DNA of 64,000 nt from Actinacidiphila paucisporea (GTDB lineage Bacteria > Actinomycetota > Actinomycetes > Streptomycetales > Streptomycetaceae), in the NCBI RefSeq assembly GCF_900142575.1, contig NZ_FRBI01000018.1:62001-126000 (forward strand). Direction: 5' to 3'. The notes under the pieces were generated by a model. It had not been told where the DNA came from and ran no database searches. It was given only the letters and a program-made list of their open reading frames with translations. The translations under genes and the position numbers were made by a program. Below are positions 44,822-53,568 of the stretch, piece by piece (the stretch's first letter is position 1; the number at the start of each line of letters is the position of its first letter).

Positions 44822-44850
44822 TTGACGCCCGCCGCGGGCGGCCCTACTTT
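44822..44850 (+). promoter_or_regulatory. Promoter of the GntR-led sugar-acid operon
   Basis: TTGACG (44822-44827) and TACTTT (44845-44850) are separated by 17 bases. Transcription would start about 44857, directly before the dyad/direct-repeat region at 44869-44890, which suits repression by the adjacent GntR protein. Confidence 0.55.
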
Positions 44851-44868
44851 CATCGCGTCGTACTTCGT

Positions 44869-44890
44869 ACGTCATATATGAGACGTCATA
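44869..44890. promoter_or_regulatory. Candidate GntR (FCD) operator
   Basis: ACGTCATA is repeated directly at 44869-44876 and 44883-44890, and TCATATATGA (44872-44881) is a perfect 10-base palindrome between. The preceding bases (TCGTACTTCGTACG, from 44858) add more partial symmetry. This AT-rich block follows the promoter and lies 20 bases before the regulator's own ATG, so autorepression is likely. Confidence 0.55.
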
Positions 44891-44909
44891 CGCGAGAATC
44901 CGAGAGCCC

Positions 44910-45557
44910 ATGACCTTCGCTCCCACCCCGATCCCCTCCCGGACGCAGTACGTCCTCGAAGCGATCAAGCACCGCATCCTCACCGGGCAGCTCAGCCCGG
45001 GACAGGCCCTGGTCGAGGCGGACCTGGCGGCACAGTTCGGGGTGTCCAAGACCCCGGTCCGCGAGGCGCTGAAGACGCTGGCCGGGACCGGGCTCGTGGT
45101 CATGAGCCAGTACAAGGGCGTGACCGTGCGGACGGTGGACGCCGCGATGGCGCGCGAGGTCTACGACGTACGCCTGCTGCTCGAACCCGAGGCGCTGCGC
45201 AGGACCATCACCCGCGAGGCGTCGCTGGCCGAGGCGCAGGAGGCGCTGGTCAGGGCCGAGCAGGCGCAGGACCGGGCCGACCGGAGCCTCGCGAACCGGG
45301 ACTTCCACCGCGCGCTCTACCTGCCGTGCGGCAACCCGCTGCTGGCCAGCATGCTCGACGAGGTCCGCGACCAGGCCGCGCTGGTCTCCACCGTCGCCTG
45401 GGCCGCCGACCCGTCGTGGGAGCGGGAGGCGCACGAGCACCAGGAGATCCTGCGGGTCGCGCTGGCCGGGGACGCGCCGGAGGCCGGCCGGCTGCTGCAC
45501 GCGCACATCGCGCACTTCGTCCGCCGCGCCTTCCCCGACGACCAGGAGGGTCTGTGA
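44910..45557 (+). CDS. GntR-family (FCD/FadR subfamily) regulator
   Basis: 215 residues. The winged helix is YVLEAIKHRILTGQLSPGQALVEADLAAQFGVSKTPVREALKTLAGTGLVVM. An all-helical FCD ligand domain follows (VYDVRLLLEPEALRRTI, D-x-x-F-H-R as NRDFHRAL, EHQEILRVALAGDAPEAGRLLHAHI, with the His residues that bind a metal and an organic acid). It heads the operon and overlaps the next gene (TGATG). FCD regulators usually sense a pathway sugar acid, so the inducer is probably a substrate or intermediate of the enzymes downstream. Confidence 0.93.
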   Translation: MTFAPTPIPSRTQYVLEAIKHRILTGQLSPGQALVEADLAAQFGVSKTPVREALKTLAGTGLVVMSQYKGVTVRTVDAAMAREVYDVRLLLEPEALRRTITREASLAEAQEALVRAEQAQDRADRSLANRDFHRALYLPCGNPLLASMLDEVRDQAALVSTVAWAADPSWEREAHEHQEILRVALAGDAPEAGRLLHAHIAHFVRRAFPDDQEGL

Positions 45558-46462
45558 TGGACCGGTCCGCGCTCACGGCCGCGCTCGCCGGCGTGGTGGC
45601 GATCCCGGTGATCCCCTTCGGCGCCGGCGGCGGCATCGACAGGCCCGCCTACCGGCTGCTGCTGCGCCGGCTGCTGGACGGCGGCATCGGCACCGTCACC
45701 CCGAACGGGAACACCGGCGAGTTCTACGCCCTCACCCCGCAGGAGCGGCAGGTCGTCGTCCAGGACACCCTCGCCGAGACCGCGCACCGCGAGGCCACCG
45801 TGATCGTCGGCGTCGGCCACGACCTGCCGTCCGCGATCGGCGCGGCCGAGCACGCCCGCGACTGCGGCGCGCGGATGGTGATGGTGCACCAGCCCGTGCA
45901 CCCGTACGTCTCGCAGGACGGCTGGGTGGCCTACCACCGCGCGATCGCCGAGGCCGTGCCCGAGCTGGGCGTGGTGCCCTACATCCGCAACCCGCTGCTC
46001 GACGGCAGCTGGATGGCGGACCTGGGGGAGGCCTGCCCCAACGTGATCGGCGTGAAGTACGCGGTGCCCGACGCCGCCCGCTTCGCCGCCTTCGCCCGCG
46101 ACGCGGGCCTGGAGCGCTACGTGTGGCTCGCGGGCCTGGCCGAGCTGTACGCGCCCGCCTACTTCGCGGCCGGCGCGACCGGTTTCACCTCGGGACTGGC
46201 CAATGTGGCGCCCCGGATCTCGCTGGACATGCTCGCCGCGCTGCGGGCCGGCGACTACCCGGCCGCGATGAAGGTCTGGGAGCAGATCCGGGCGTTCGAG
46301 GACCTGCGGGCGGCACGGCAGTCCGCCGACAACGTGACGGTCGTCAAGGAGGCGCTGGCCGCCCTCGGCCTGTGCCGCCGCGAGGTGCGGCCGCCCAGCA
46401 GCGCGCTGCCCCCGGCCCGCCGGGCCGAGGTCGCCGCCGCGGTGGAGGGCTGGGGACTGTGA
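45557..46462 (+). CDS. DHDPS/NAL-family aldolase or dehydratase
   Basis: 301 residues of the dihydrodipicolinate synthase/N-acetylneuraminate lyase barrel. G-N-T-G-E-F-Y-A-L matches the GxxGE pyruvate-binding loop (about residues 54-58), VVPYIRNPLLD carries the Tyr region, and V-I-G-V-K-Y (about residue 164) holds the Schiff-base Lys. Because the next gene is an IlvD/Edd sugar-acid dehydratase, it most likely splits or dehydrates a 2-keto-3-deoxy sugar acid rather than making lysine. Coupled by overlaps at both ends (TGATG upstream, GTGA downstream). Confidence 0.9.
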   Translation: MDRSALTAALAGVVAIPVIPFGAGGGIDRPAYRLLLRRLLDGGIGTVTPNGNTGEFYALTPQERQVVVQDTLAETAHREATVIVGVGHDLPSAIGAAEHARDCGARMVMVHQPVHPYVSQDGWVAYHRAIAEAVPELGVVPYIRNPLLDGSWMADLGEACPNVIGVKYAVPDAARFAAFARDAGLERYVWLAGLAELYAPAYFAAGATGFTSGLANVAPRISLDMLAALRAGDYPAAMKVWEQIRAFEDLRAARQSADNVTVVKEALAALGLCRREVRPPSSALPPARRAEVAAAVEGWGL

Positions 46463-48192
46463 CCGGGGACGGAGCGGCCGGCCGGCCGCCGCTGCGCAGC
46501 AGCCGCTGGTACGAGGGAGAGGGCCTGCGGGCGTTCAGCCACCGGGCCAGGACCAGGCAGCTGGGCTACCTGGCCGAGGAGCACCTCGGCAAACCGGTGA
46601 TCGCGGTGCTGAACACCTGGTCCGACATCAACCCCTGCCACAGCCACCTGCGCGACCGCGCCCAGGCCGTCAAGCGCGGGGTGTGGCAGGCCGGCGGCTT
46701 CCCGCTGGAATTCCCGGTGGCCACCCTCTCCGAGACCTTCCAGAAGCCCACCCCGATGCTCTACCGCAACCTGCTGGCGATGGAGACCGAGGAGCTGCTG
46801 CGCTCCTACCCGGTGGACGGGGCGGTGCTGCTCGGCGGCTGCGACAAGACCACCCCGGCGCTGCTGATGGGCGCCGCGAGCGCCGACCTGCCCGCGCTGT
46901 TCGTCCCCGCGGGGCCGATGCTGCCAGGCCACTGGCGCGACCGGGTGCTGGGCTCGGGCACCGACATGTGGAAGTACTGGGACGACAAGCGCGCCGGCCT
47001 GATCGGCGACTGCGAGATGGTCGAACTGGAGAGCGGTCTGGCCCGCTCCGCCGGCCACTGCATGACGATGGGCACCGCCTCCACGCTGACCGCCGCGGCC
47101 GAGGTGCTGGGCATGACGATGCCCTGCGCGTCCTCGATCCCCGCGGTCGACTCCGGCCACGAGCGGATGGCGGCGGCCGGCGGCGCGCGGATCGTGGATC
47201 TGGTGCTGTGCGACCTGAAGCCGTCCGCGATCCTCACCCGCGAGGCGTACGAGGACGCCGTCACCACCGTGCTGGCGCTGGGCGGCTCCACCAACGCCGT
47301 CATCCACCTGATCGCGATGGCCGGCCGCTCCGGAGTCCGCCTCACCCTGGACGACTTCGACCGGCTGGCCCGTACGGTCCCGGTGCTCGCCAACGTACGC
47401 CCCGGCGGCCGGTACCTGATGGAGGACTTCCACTTCGCCGGCGGCCTGCCGGGACTGCTGTCCCGGATCACCGGCCTGCTGCACCTGGACCGGCCCACCG
47501 TCGCGCACGCCAGCCTGCGCGACCAGCTCGCCGGCGCCGCCGTCCATGACGACGACGTCATCCGCGGCACCGAGCGGCCGCTCGCCGGCGAGGGCGGGAT
47601 CGCCGTGCTCCGCGGCAACCTGTGCCCGGACGGCGCCGTCATCAAGCACATCGCCGCCGAGCCGCGGCTGCTCACCCACACCGGTCCGGCCGTCGTCTTC
47701 GACGACTACCGGACCCTGCAGGCCACCATCAACGACCCGGGCCTCGGCATCACCGCGGACAGCGTGCTGGTGCTGCGCAACTCGGGCCCGCTCGGCGGCC
47801 CCGGCATGCCCGAGTACGGCATGCTCCCGATCCCCGACCACCTGCTCGAACTGGGGGTCCGTGACATGGTCAGGATCTCCGACGCCCGGATGAGCGGCAC
47901 CAGTTACGGGGCCTGCGTCCTGCACGTCGCACCCGAGTCCTACGTCGGCGGCCCGCTTGCGCTGGTCCGCACCGGCGACCCGATCACCCTCGACGTGCCG
48001 GCCCGCACCCTGCGCCTGGACGTCCCCGACGCCGAACTCGACCGCCGCAGAGCCGGATTGCAGGCACCGCCGGCGCGTTACGGCCGCGGCTACGGCGCGC
48101 TCTACCAGGAACAGATCACCCAGGCCGACACCGGCTGCGACTTCCGCTTCCTGGCCGCACCCGGCCACGTCCCGGAACCCTACGCGGGCTGA
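46459..48192 (+). CDS. IlvD/Edd-family sugar-acid dehydratase (arabinonate/xylonate dehydratase-like)
   Basis: 577 residues. Opening SSRWYEGEGLRAFSHRAR is characteristic of the [2Fe-2S] aldonate dehydratases (L-arabinonate/D-xylonate group) rather than biosynthetic IlvD. Cluster-ligand Cys are in D-I-N-P-C-H-S-H, G-G-C-D-K and G-D-C-E; the C-terminal domain has SDARMSGTSYGACVLHVAPES. It removes water from an aldonic acid to give the 2-keto-3-deoxy acid used by the upstream DHDPS-family enzyme. GTG start overlapping the preceding stop. Confidence 0.92.
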   Translation: MTGDGAAGRPPLRSSRWYEGEGLRAFSHRARTRQLGYLAEEHLGKPVIAVLNTWSDINPCHSHLRDRAQAVKRGVWQAGGFPLEFPVATLSETFQKPTPMLYRNLLAMETEELLRSYPVDGAVLLGGCDKTTPALLMGAASADLPALFVPAGPMLPGHWRDRVLGSGTDMWKYWDDKRAGLIGDCEMVELESGLARSAGHCMTMGTASTLTAAAEVLGMTMPCASSIPAVDSGHERMAAAGGARIVDLVLCDLKPSAILTREAYEDAVTTVLALGGSTNAVIHLIAMAGRSGVRLTLDDFDRLARTVPVLANVRPGGRYLMEDFHFAGGLPGLLSRITGLLHLDRPTVAHASLRDQLAGAAVHDDDVIRGTERPLAGEGGIAVLRGNLCPDGAVIKHIAAEPRLLTHTGPAVVFDDYRTLQATINDPGLGITADSVLVLRNSGPLGGPGMPEYGMLPIPDHLLELGVRDMVRISDARMSGTSYGACVLHVAPESYVGGPLALVRTGDPITLDVPARTLRLDVPDAELDRRRAGLQAPPARYGRGYGALYQEQITQADTGCDFRFLAAPGHVPEPYAG

Positions 48193-48267
48193 CCCGGGCC
48201 GCCCCACTCGTCCGTCCGGGCGACCGAGAACCCCCACACGCCCTCCATAGCGAAGGAGCCCCCGGTC

Positions 48268-49185
48268 ATGGCCATCGCCGTGGCGAAGCACCCGGTCACG
48301 AACCGCAGGCGGCGCACCCGGCGCCTGCCGTATCTGCTGATAGCCCCGGCAGCTCTGCTGATGCTCGCCTTCATCGCCTACCCGATGATCAGCGTCCTCT
48401 ACTACAGCCTGCAGGACTACAACGTCACCAAGCCCTGGCGCAACGGCTTCGCGGGGATGTCCAACTTCACCAGGATCTTCACCGGCGACCCGCGGTTCTG
48501 GCACAGCCTCGACTTCAGCGTGCGGTGGGTCGTGGTGGAGATCGCGCTGCAACTCGTCATCGGCCTGGCCCTCGCGCTGCTGGTCAACCAGACCTTCGTC
48601 GGCCGCGGGCTGTCCCGCGCCCTGGTCTTCTCCCCGTGGGCGGTCTCCGGCGTGCTGACCACCACCATCTGGATGCTGCTCTACAACCCCTCGACGGGCA
48701 TGAGCCGCTACCTGGCGGACGCCGGCATCGGCTCCTACGGCCACTCGGTGCTGTCCGACCCGCACACCGTCTTCTGGGCGGCGGTGCTCGCCGAACTGTG
48801 GCGCGGCGTCCCCTTCTTCGCGATCCTGCTGCTCGCCGACCTCCAGTCGATCCCCGGCGAGCTGTACGAGGCCGCGTCCGTCGACGGCGCGAGCCGGCTG
48901 CGGCAGCTGTTCCACATCACCCTGCCGCATCTGAAGGACGCGATCGTGCTGTCCACCCTGCTGCGGGCGGTCTGGGAGTTCAACAACGTCGACCTGCTCT
49001 ACACGCTGACGGGCGGCGGCCCCGCGGGCCAGACCACCACGCTGCCGCTCTACGTCGCCAACACCGGCCTGGACGGGCACGACTTCGGCTACGCCTCGGC
49101 CCTGACCACCGTCGCCTTCGTGATCCTGCTGTTCTTCTCCGTCCTCTACCTGCGCCTGAGCAAATTCGGAGGCGACCGCACATGA
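48268..49185 (+). CDS. Sugar ABC transporter permease (MalF type)
   Basis: 305 residues, six transmembrane helices. The EAA loop is E-A-A-S-V-D-G-A-S-R-L-R-Q-L-F-H-I-T-L-P (about residues 204-223), which docks on the ATPase. The basic N-terminus RRRRTRRLPYLLIAPAALLM is typical of CUT1 permeases. It overlaps the second permease (ATGA). No ATP-binding subunit is in the locus; streptomycetes commonly use the shared ATPase MsiK for CUT1 systems. Confidence 0.94.
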   Translation: MAIAVAKHPVTNRRRRTRRLPYLLIAPAALLMLAFIAYPMISVLYYSLQDYNVTKPWRNGFAGMSNFTRIFTGDPRFWHSLDFSVRWVVVEIALQLVIGLALALLVNQTFVGRGLSRALVFSPWAVSGVLTTTIWMLLYNPSTGMSRYLADAGIGSYGHSVLSDPHTVFWAAVLAELWRGVPFFAILLLADLQSIPGELYEAASVDGASRLRQLFHITLPHLKDAIVLSTLLRAVWEFNNVDLLYTLTGGGPAGQTTTLPLYVANTGLDGHDFGYASALTTVAFVILLFFSVLYLRLSKFGGDRT

Positions 49186-50081
49186 CCGCCGCACTCGTCG
49201 AGGAGGGCGCCCTCGTACCGTCCGCCGCCGTCCCCCGCTCCGGCCGGAGCGGGCGCCGCGGGCGCGGGCCCACCGACGGCCCGCCGCACTGGCAGATCTA
49301 CCTGCCGCTGGGCCTGTACCTGCTGTTCACCCTGGTCCCCTTCTACTGGATGCTGCTGTTCGCGGTACGCCCCGACGGCTCCACGTCGCTGCTGCCGTGG
49401 CCGGCCACCGGCGCGCACTTCGACAAGGTCTGGAACGACCGGTCGTTCGGGATCTTCTTCCAGAACAGCATGCTGGTCGGCGTCGCCACCCTGGTCCTCA
49501 CCACCGTGGTCGCCCTCAGCGGCGGATACGCGCTGGCCCGCTTCCGCTTCAAGGGCAGGACCGCCTTCCTGATCGCCCTGCTGTGCTCGCAGTTCGTCCC
49601 CGGCGCGCTGATGCTCGTCCCGCTCTTCCAGATCTTCCGCCACCTGCAGCTGATCAACTCGCTGTGGAGCGTGGTCATCTCGGAGACCGTCTTCCAGCTG
49701 CCGCTGTCCGTCATCCTGCTCAGCGGCTTCATCCGGGGGATACCCGAGGCGCTGGAGGAGGCCGCCTGGGTCGACGGCTGCACCCGGCTGCGGGCCTTCT
49801 TCGCCGTCGTGCTGCCGATGCTGCGGCCCGGCCTGGTCGCCGTGGGCTCCTTCGCCTTCGTGCACAGCTGGAACCACTTCCTTTTCGCGCTGATGTTCCT
49901 CAGCGAGCAGGACAAGCAGACGATCCCGGTCGGCCTGAACACCCTGATCGGCGCCGACAGCGTCGACCTGGGCGCGCTGGCCGCGGGCGGCGTCATCGCG
50001 GCGGTGCCCGTGGTGATCGTCTTCGCCTTCATCCAGAAGTGGCTCATCACCGGTTTCAGCGCCGGCGCGGTGAAGGGGTGA
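49182..50081 (+). CDS. Sugar ABC transporter permease (MalG type)
   Basis: 299 residues. After a basic, Ser/Gly-rich cytoplasmic N-terminus there are six helices with YWMLLFAVRP, GYALARFRFKGR, the EAA loop E-E-A-A-W-V-D-G-C-T-R-L-R-A-F-F-A-V-V-L-P, and FVHSWNHFLFALMFL. It is the partner of the MalF-type permease. Its end overlaps or abuts the oxidoreductase gene. Confidence 0.94.
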   Translation: MTAALVEEGALVPSAAVPRSGRSGRRGRGPTDGPPHWQIYLPLGLYLLFTLVPFYWMLLFAVRPDGSTSLLPWPATGAHFDKVWNDRSFGIFFQNSMLVGVATLVLTTVVALSGGYALARFRFKGRTAFLIALLCSQFVPGALMLVPLFQIFRHLQLINSLWSVVISETVFQLPLSVILLSGFIRGIPEALEEAAWVDGCTRLRAFFAVVLPMLRPGLVAVGSFAFVHSWNHFLFALMFLSEQDKQTIPVGLNTLIGADSVDLGALAAGGVIAAVPVVIVFAFIQKWLITGFSAGAVKG

Positions 50082-50086
50082 GCGGC

Positions 50087-51268
50087 ATGAGCGGCGCCCC
50101 CGCGGCCGGCCGCGAACCGGTGCGTGTCGTCCTGGCCGGCGGGCGCGGACACGGCCACTGGCACCTGGACAACCTGCGCCGTCTCGCCGCCCGCGGCATC
50201 GTCCGGCTGGCCGGGGTGTGCGACGTCCAGCCGCTGGAGGCCGCCGCGCTGACCCGGCTCGGCCGGCCCGAGCAGGGCGCCGACCTCGGCGAGCTGATTG
50301 AGCGGACCGGCGCCGGCGTGGTGGTCGTCTGCACCCCGATCCACACCCACACCGACCTGGCGCTGACCGCCGCGTCACGCGGCGCCGACGTCCTGCTGGA
50401 GAAGCCGCCCGCCCCCTCGCTGGCCGAATACCGGCGGCTCGCCGCCGGGTTGGCCGGCACCGGCCGGGCCTGCCAGATCGGCTTCCAGTCGCTCGGCTCG
50501 CACGCGGTCACCGCGGTGCGCGCGCTCATCGAGGACGGCGCCGTCGGCGAGCTGCGCGGTATCGGCGCGGCCGGCAACTGGGTGCGCGAGGAGCACTACT
50601 TCACCCGCGCCGCCTGGTCCGGGCGGCGCCGCCTCGCCGGCCGTGACGTGGTCGACGGCGTGCTGACCAACCCGCTCGCGCACGCGGTCGCCACCGCCCT
50701 GCGGCTGGACGGCAGCAGCCGCGAGCAGGACGTCGACTCGATCCGCACCGAGCTCTTCCGCGCCCACGACATCGAGTCCGACGACACCTCATGCGTCCGC
50801 GTCCGCACCGCACGCGGCACCCGGATCGTGGTGGCCGCCACCTTGTGCGCGGCGGCGGCGGCGGAACCCTACGTCGTGGTGCACGGCAGCAGGGGGCGGA
50901 TCACGCTGTGGTACAAGCAGGACCGGGTGCTGCTCCAGCGGGCCGGGCACGGCCCCGAGGAGCGCGTCCACTGCCGCACCGACCTGCTGGAGAACCTGCT
51001 CGCGCACCGCGCCGGCGGCGCCGGCCTGCTGGTGCCGCCGCAGGAGACCGGCGCCTTGATGCGGGTCGTCGAGGCGGTACGCACCGCGGGAGACCCCCGG
51101 CCGGTCCCCGGGTCCCTTTGGCACACCGTTGCGGGGGAGCGCTCCCACCGCCGGGTGGTGGACGGCGTGGACGGCCTGGTCGACGCCGCGGCCGAGCGCC
51201 TGGCGACGTTCGCCGAACTGGGCGCCCCCTGGGCCGGTGCCGCACGGCGGAAGGCGGCACACCGGTGA
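50087..51268 (+). CDS. Gfo/Idh/MocA-family sugar oxidoreductase
   Basis: 393 residues. The N-terminal NAD(P)-binding fold has VVLAGGRGHGHWHLDNL (a variant of GxGxxG), V-C-D-V-Q, VVCTPIHTHTDLALTAASRGADVLLEKPPAPS with the E-K-P motif, then the C-terminal alpha/beta domain. It probably oxidises a sugar or sugar derivative in this pathway. ATG 50087 has AAGGGG upstream; a GTG at 50078 overlapping the permease stop is an equally possible start. A near-CebR box lies inside the coding sequence (51134-51147). Confidence 0.88.
   Translation: MSGAPAAGREPVRVVLAGGRGHGHWHLDNLRRLAARGIVRLAGVCDVQPLEAAALTRLGRPEQGADLGELIERTGAGVVVVCTPIHTHTDLALTAASRGADVLLEKPPAPSLAEYRRLAAGLAGTGRACQIGFQSLGSHAVTAVRALIEDGAVGELRGIGAAGNWVREEHYFTRAAWSGRRRLAGRDVVDGVLTNPLAHAVATALRLDGSSREQDVDSIRTELFRAHDIESDDTSCVRVRTARGTRIVVAATLCAAAAAEPYVVVHGSRGRITLWYKQDRVLLQRAGHGPEERVHCRTDLLENLLAHRAGGAGLLVPPQETGALMRVVEAVRTAGDPRPVPGSLWHTVAGERSHRRVVDGVDGLVDAAAERLATFAELGAPWAGAARRKAAHR
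51134..51147. promoter_or_regulatory. Near-perfect CebR-type box inside the oxidoreductase gene
   Basis: GGGGAGCGCTCCCA differs from the CebR consensus TGGGAGCGCTCCCA only in the first base. It lies in coding sequence about 120 bases before the gene's end. It could act as an intragenic roadblock or be a chance match in GC-rich DNA. Confidence 0.4.
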
Positions 51269-52083
51269 CCGCCGGCCTGCCGCTGCGCTGCGGCGACCGG
51301 ACGGTGGCCACGTACGTCCACCGGCCCGACGTGCGGGGGCGGTTGTCGCCGCGCCCGTATCTGCACCCCGTGACCACCCTGGGCGGCGCCACCGTCACCG
51401 AGCTGATGCCCGCCGACCACCTCCACCACCTCGGCGCGGGCATCGCGGTGCCCGACGTGGCCGGGCGGAACTTCTGGGGCGGCCGCACCTACGTGCGCGA
51501 CCAGGGGCCGACCGAACTGGACAACCACGGCGAGCAGCGCCACCTGCGCTGGGCCCGGCGGGACGACGACGGCTTCGCCGAGGAGCTGTCCTGGACCGCG
51601 GGCGGCGACCAGCTGCTGCACGAGCAACGCACCGTCCGCACCCGCCGGCTGTCGCCCACCGCGTGGGAGCTGGACCTCGCCTTCACGCTGACCAACACCA
51701 CCGCGGAGCCGCTGCGTATCGGCAGCCCCGCCACCAACGGCCGCCCCGGCGCCGGATACGGCGGCTTCTTCTGGCGGGCGCCGCGTACCGGCACGCCACC
51801 GCTGGTCTTCACGCCGGACGCCGCGGGCGAGGACGCCGTGCACGGCCGCCGGGCCGACTGGCTCGCGCTGGCCGGCGAGCGGTGGACGCTCGTGCTGCGC
51901 GCGACCGACCCCTGGTTCGTCAGGACCCGCGAATACCCCGGCGTCGGGCCCGCACTCGCCTGGCGCACCCCGCTGACCGTACCCGCGGGCGGCACGCTCA
52001 CCCGGCGGGTCGTCACCGCCGTAGCCGACGGCCGGCTCGCGCCCGACGAGGCCGCCGCGCTCGCCGCCCGCACCATCCGATGA
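51265..52083 (+). CDS. DUF6807 (PmoA-like) protein
   Basis: 272 residues. Typical segments are PYLHPVTTLGGATVTELMPADHLHHLGAGIAVPDVAGRNFWGGRTYVRDQG, NHGEQRHLRW, and TNGRPGAGYGGFFWR, as in the family annotated PmoA/DUF6807, which often sits beside Gfo/Idh oxidoreductases and sugar transporters. Conserved His residues (D-H-L-H-H-L-G) suggest a metal or sugar-binding beta-sandwich. Function unknown. GTG start with a 4-base overlap (GTGA) with the oxidoreductase gene. Confidence 0.85.
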   Translation: MTAGLPLRCGDRTVATYVHRPDVRGRLSPRPYLHPVTTLGGATVTELMPADHLHHLGAGIAVPDVAGRNFWGGRTYVRDQGPTELDNHGEQRHLRWARRDDDGFAEELSWTAGGDQLLHEQRTVRTRRLSPTAWELDLAFTLTNTTAEPLRIGSPATNGRPGAGYGGFFWRAPRTGTPPLVFTPDAAGEDAVHGRRADWLALAGERWTLVLRATDPWFVRTREYPGVGPALAWRTPLTVPAGGTLTRRVVTAVADGRLAPDEAAALAARTIR

Positions 52084-52106
52084 TCCCGACAACCGAAAGA
52101 GCCGCC

Positions 52107-53450
52107 ATGCCACGACCGCAGCACAGACCGCGCACAGCCCGGCCGGCCGCCGGCGTCGCCCTCGCCGCAGCACTCGCCCTGACCGCCACCGCCTGCGGTG
52201 ACTCCGGCAGCGGCAAGTCCGGCGGCGAGGGCAGCGGCAAGGGGAAGATCGTCTTCTGGGACAACAACGGCGGTGTGCGCACCGACGCCTGGAAGCAGAT
52301 CATCGCCGCGTTCGAGAAGAAGTACCCCGACATCCAGGTCGAGTACGTCGGCATCCCGATCGCCGACGTGCAGAAGAAGTACGACACCGCCATCGCCGGC
52401 GGCGGACTGCCCGACGTCGGCGGCGTCGGCACGGCGTACCTGGCCAACATGGTCGCGCAGAACGCGCTGGAGCCGCTGTCCGACCGGATCGGCAAGAGCG
52501 GCCTGAAGGGCAGGCTCGTCACCGGCATGGTCACCGGCGTCCAGGCGGCCGGCGGCCGGGGCAAGGAGATGTACGAACTCCCCACCTCCGCCAACCAGGG
52601 CACCCTCTGGTACCGCACCGACCTCTTCGGCGCCGCGGGACTCCAGCCGCCCACCACCTGGTCGGCCTTCTACCAGGCGGCGTCCACCCTCACCGACGCC
52701 TCGAAGAACAAGTTCGGCTTCACCATCCGCGGCGGCAAGGGGTCGATCGCCCAGGCCCTGGAGATGATGTACGCCCAGTCCGGCATCGACGACTTCTGGA
52801 ACGGCGACAAGACCACCGTCAACGACCCCAGGAACGTGGCGGCGCTGGAGAAATACGTCGGCCTGTACAAGAAGTCGACCCCCGAGGCCGACCTGAACAA
52901 CGACTTCGTCAACATGGTCGCCGAGTTCGACCACGGCGACGTCGGCATGCTCCAGCACAACCTCGGCTCGTACAACGACCACGTCAAGGCCTTCGGCAAG
53001 GACAAGGTCGACGGCATACCGCTGCCGCCCTCGCAGGACGGCGGGGTGCGGACCATCGTCTCCAACCCGGTCGACGGCCTGGGGCTGTTCAAGTCCGGCA
53101 AGAACAAGGCCGCCGCCTGGAAGTTCATCGAGTTCGCCGCCTCCGAACCGATGAACAGCCTGTGGAGCCAGGCCGCGGGCGCCGTCCCCGCCAACACCGG
53201 TGCGGAGCAGGAGCAGTGGATCAACGACGCCAGGCCCACCAAGGCGGCGATGGAGTCGCTGAACGACCCCAAGACCAAGATCGTGCAGTTCCCGTACTAC
53301 CTGCCGGACTGGAACACCATCACCAAGGCCGACACGGAGCCCGACTTCCAGAAGGTCCTGCTCGGCAAGATGACCGCCAAGGACTTCGCGGACGAACTCG
53401 CCGGCAAGCTCAACGACGCCCAGGCGGACTTCGCCGGGCACGCCAAGTGA
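52107..53450 (+). CDS. Sugar ABC transporter substrate-binding lipoprotein
   Basis: 447 residues. The signal peptide ends in the lipobox L-T-A-T-A-C-G, then a Gly/Ser linker. The mature protein is a family 1 solute-binding protein: IVFWDNNGGVRTDAWKQIIAAFEKKYPDIQVEYV, GGGLPDVGGVG, ELPTSANQGTLWYRTDLFGAAGLQPPTTW, and GVRTIVSNPVDGLGLFKSGKNKAAAWKFIEF. It delivers sugars to the two permeases. ATG 52107 is chosen for its spacing behind GAAAGAG; an upstream ATG at 52080 overlaps the DUF6807 stop and is the alternative. Confidence 0.93.
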   Translation: MPRPQHRPRTARPAAGVALAAALALTATACGDSGSGKSGGEGSGKGKIVFWDNNGGVRTDAWKQIIAAFEKKYPDIQVEYVGIPIADVQKKYDTAIAGGGLPDVGGVGTAYLANMVAQNALEPLSDRIGKSGLKGRLVTGMVTGVQAAGGRGKEMYELPTSANQGTLWYRTDLFGAAGLQPPTTWSAFYQAASTLTDASKNKFGFTIRGGKGSIAQALEMMYAQSGIDDFWNGDKTTVNDPRNVAALEKYVGLYKKSTPEADLNNDFVNMVAEFDHGDVGMLQHNLGSYNDHVKAFGKDKVDGIPLPPSQDGGVRTIVSNPVDGLGLFKSGKNKAAAWKFIEFAASEPMNSLWSQAAGAVPANTGAEQEQWINDARPTKAAMESLNDPKTKIVQFPYYLPDWNTITKADTEPDFQKVLLGKMTAKDFADELAGKLNDAQADFAGHAK

Positions 53451-53453
53451 GCC

Positions 53454-53496
53454 CCGCGGCGGTGGCCGGCCCGCTGAGCGCCGGCTACCGCCGCGG
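53454..53496 (+). terminator. Operon terminator after the binding-protein gene
   Basis: A 17-base stem (53454-53470 with 53480-53496, one G-U) with a 9-base loop begins three bases after the stop codon. It separates the transport/catabolic operon from the pectate lyase gene. Confidence 0.8.
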
Positions 53497-53529
53497 CCAC
53501 CGCCCCCACCGTCTCCTGCACGCCGTCAT

Positions 53530-53558
53530 CCCCCACCCCCCACCCCCCACCCCCCACC
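53530..53558. repeat. C-tract (C5-6 A)4: potential G-quadruplex/i-motif
   Basis: Runs of 5, 6, 6 and 6 C separated by single A residues (53530-53555), then ACC. On the minus strand this is four G5-6 runs with one-base loops, an ideal parallel G-quadruplex. It lies 11 bases before the pectate lyase start codon, just upstream of its Shine-Dalgarno region (GGGAG, 53559-53563). Confidence 0.9.
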
Positions 53559-53568
53559 GGGAGCCGCA

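Noticed and set aside
46255-49194. 979-codon minus-strand frame across the sugar-acid operon
   Set aside because: Opposite to the IlvD and permease genes, with typical antisense composition and no ribosome site.
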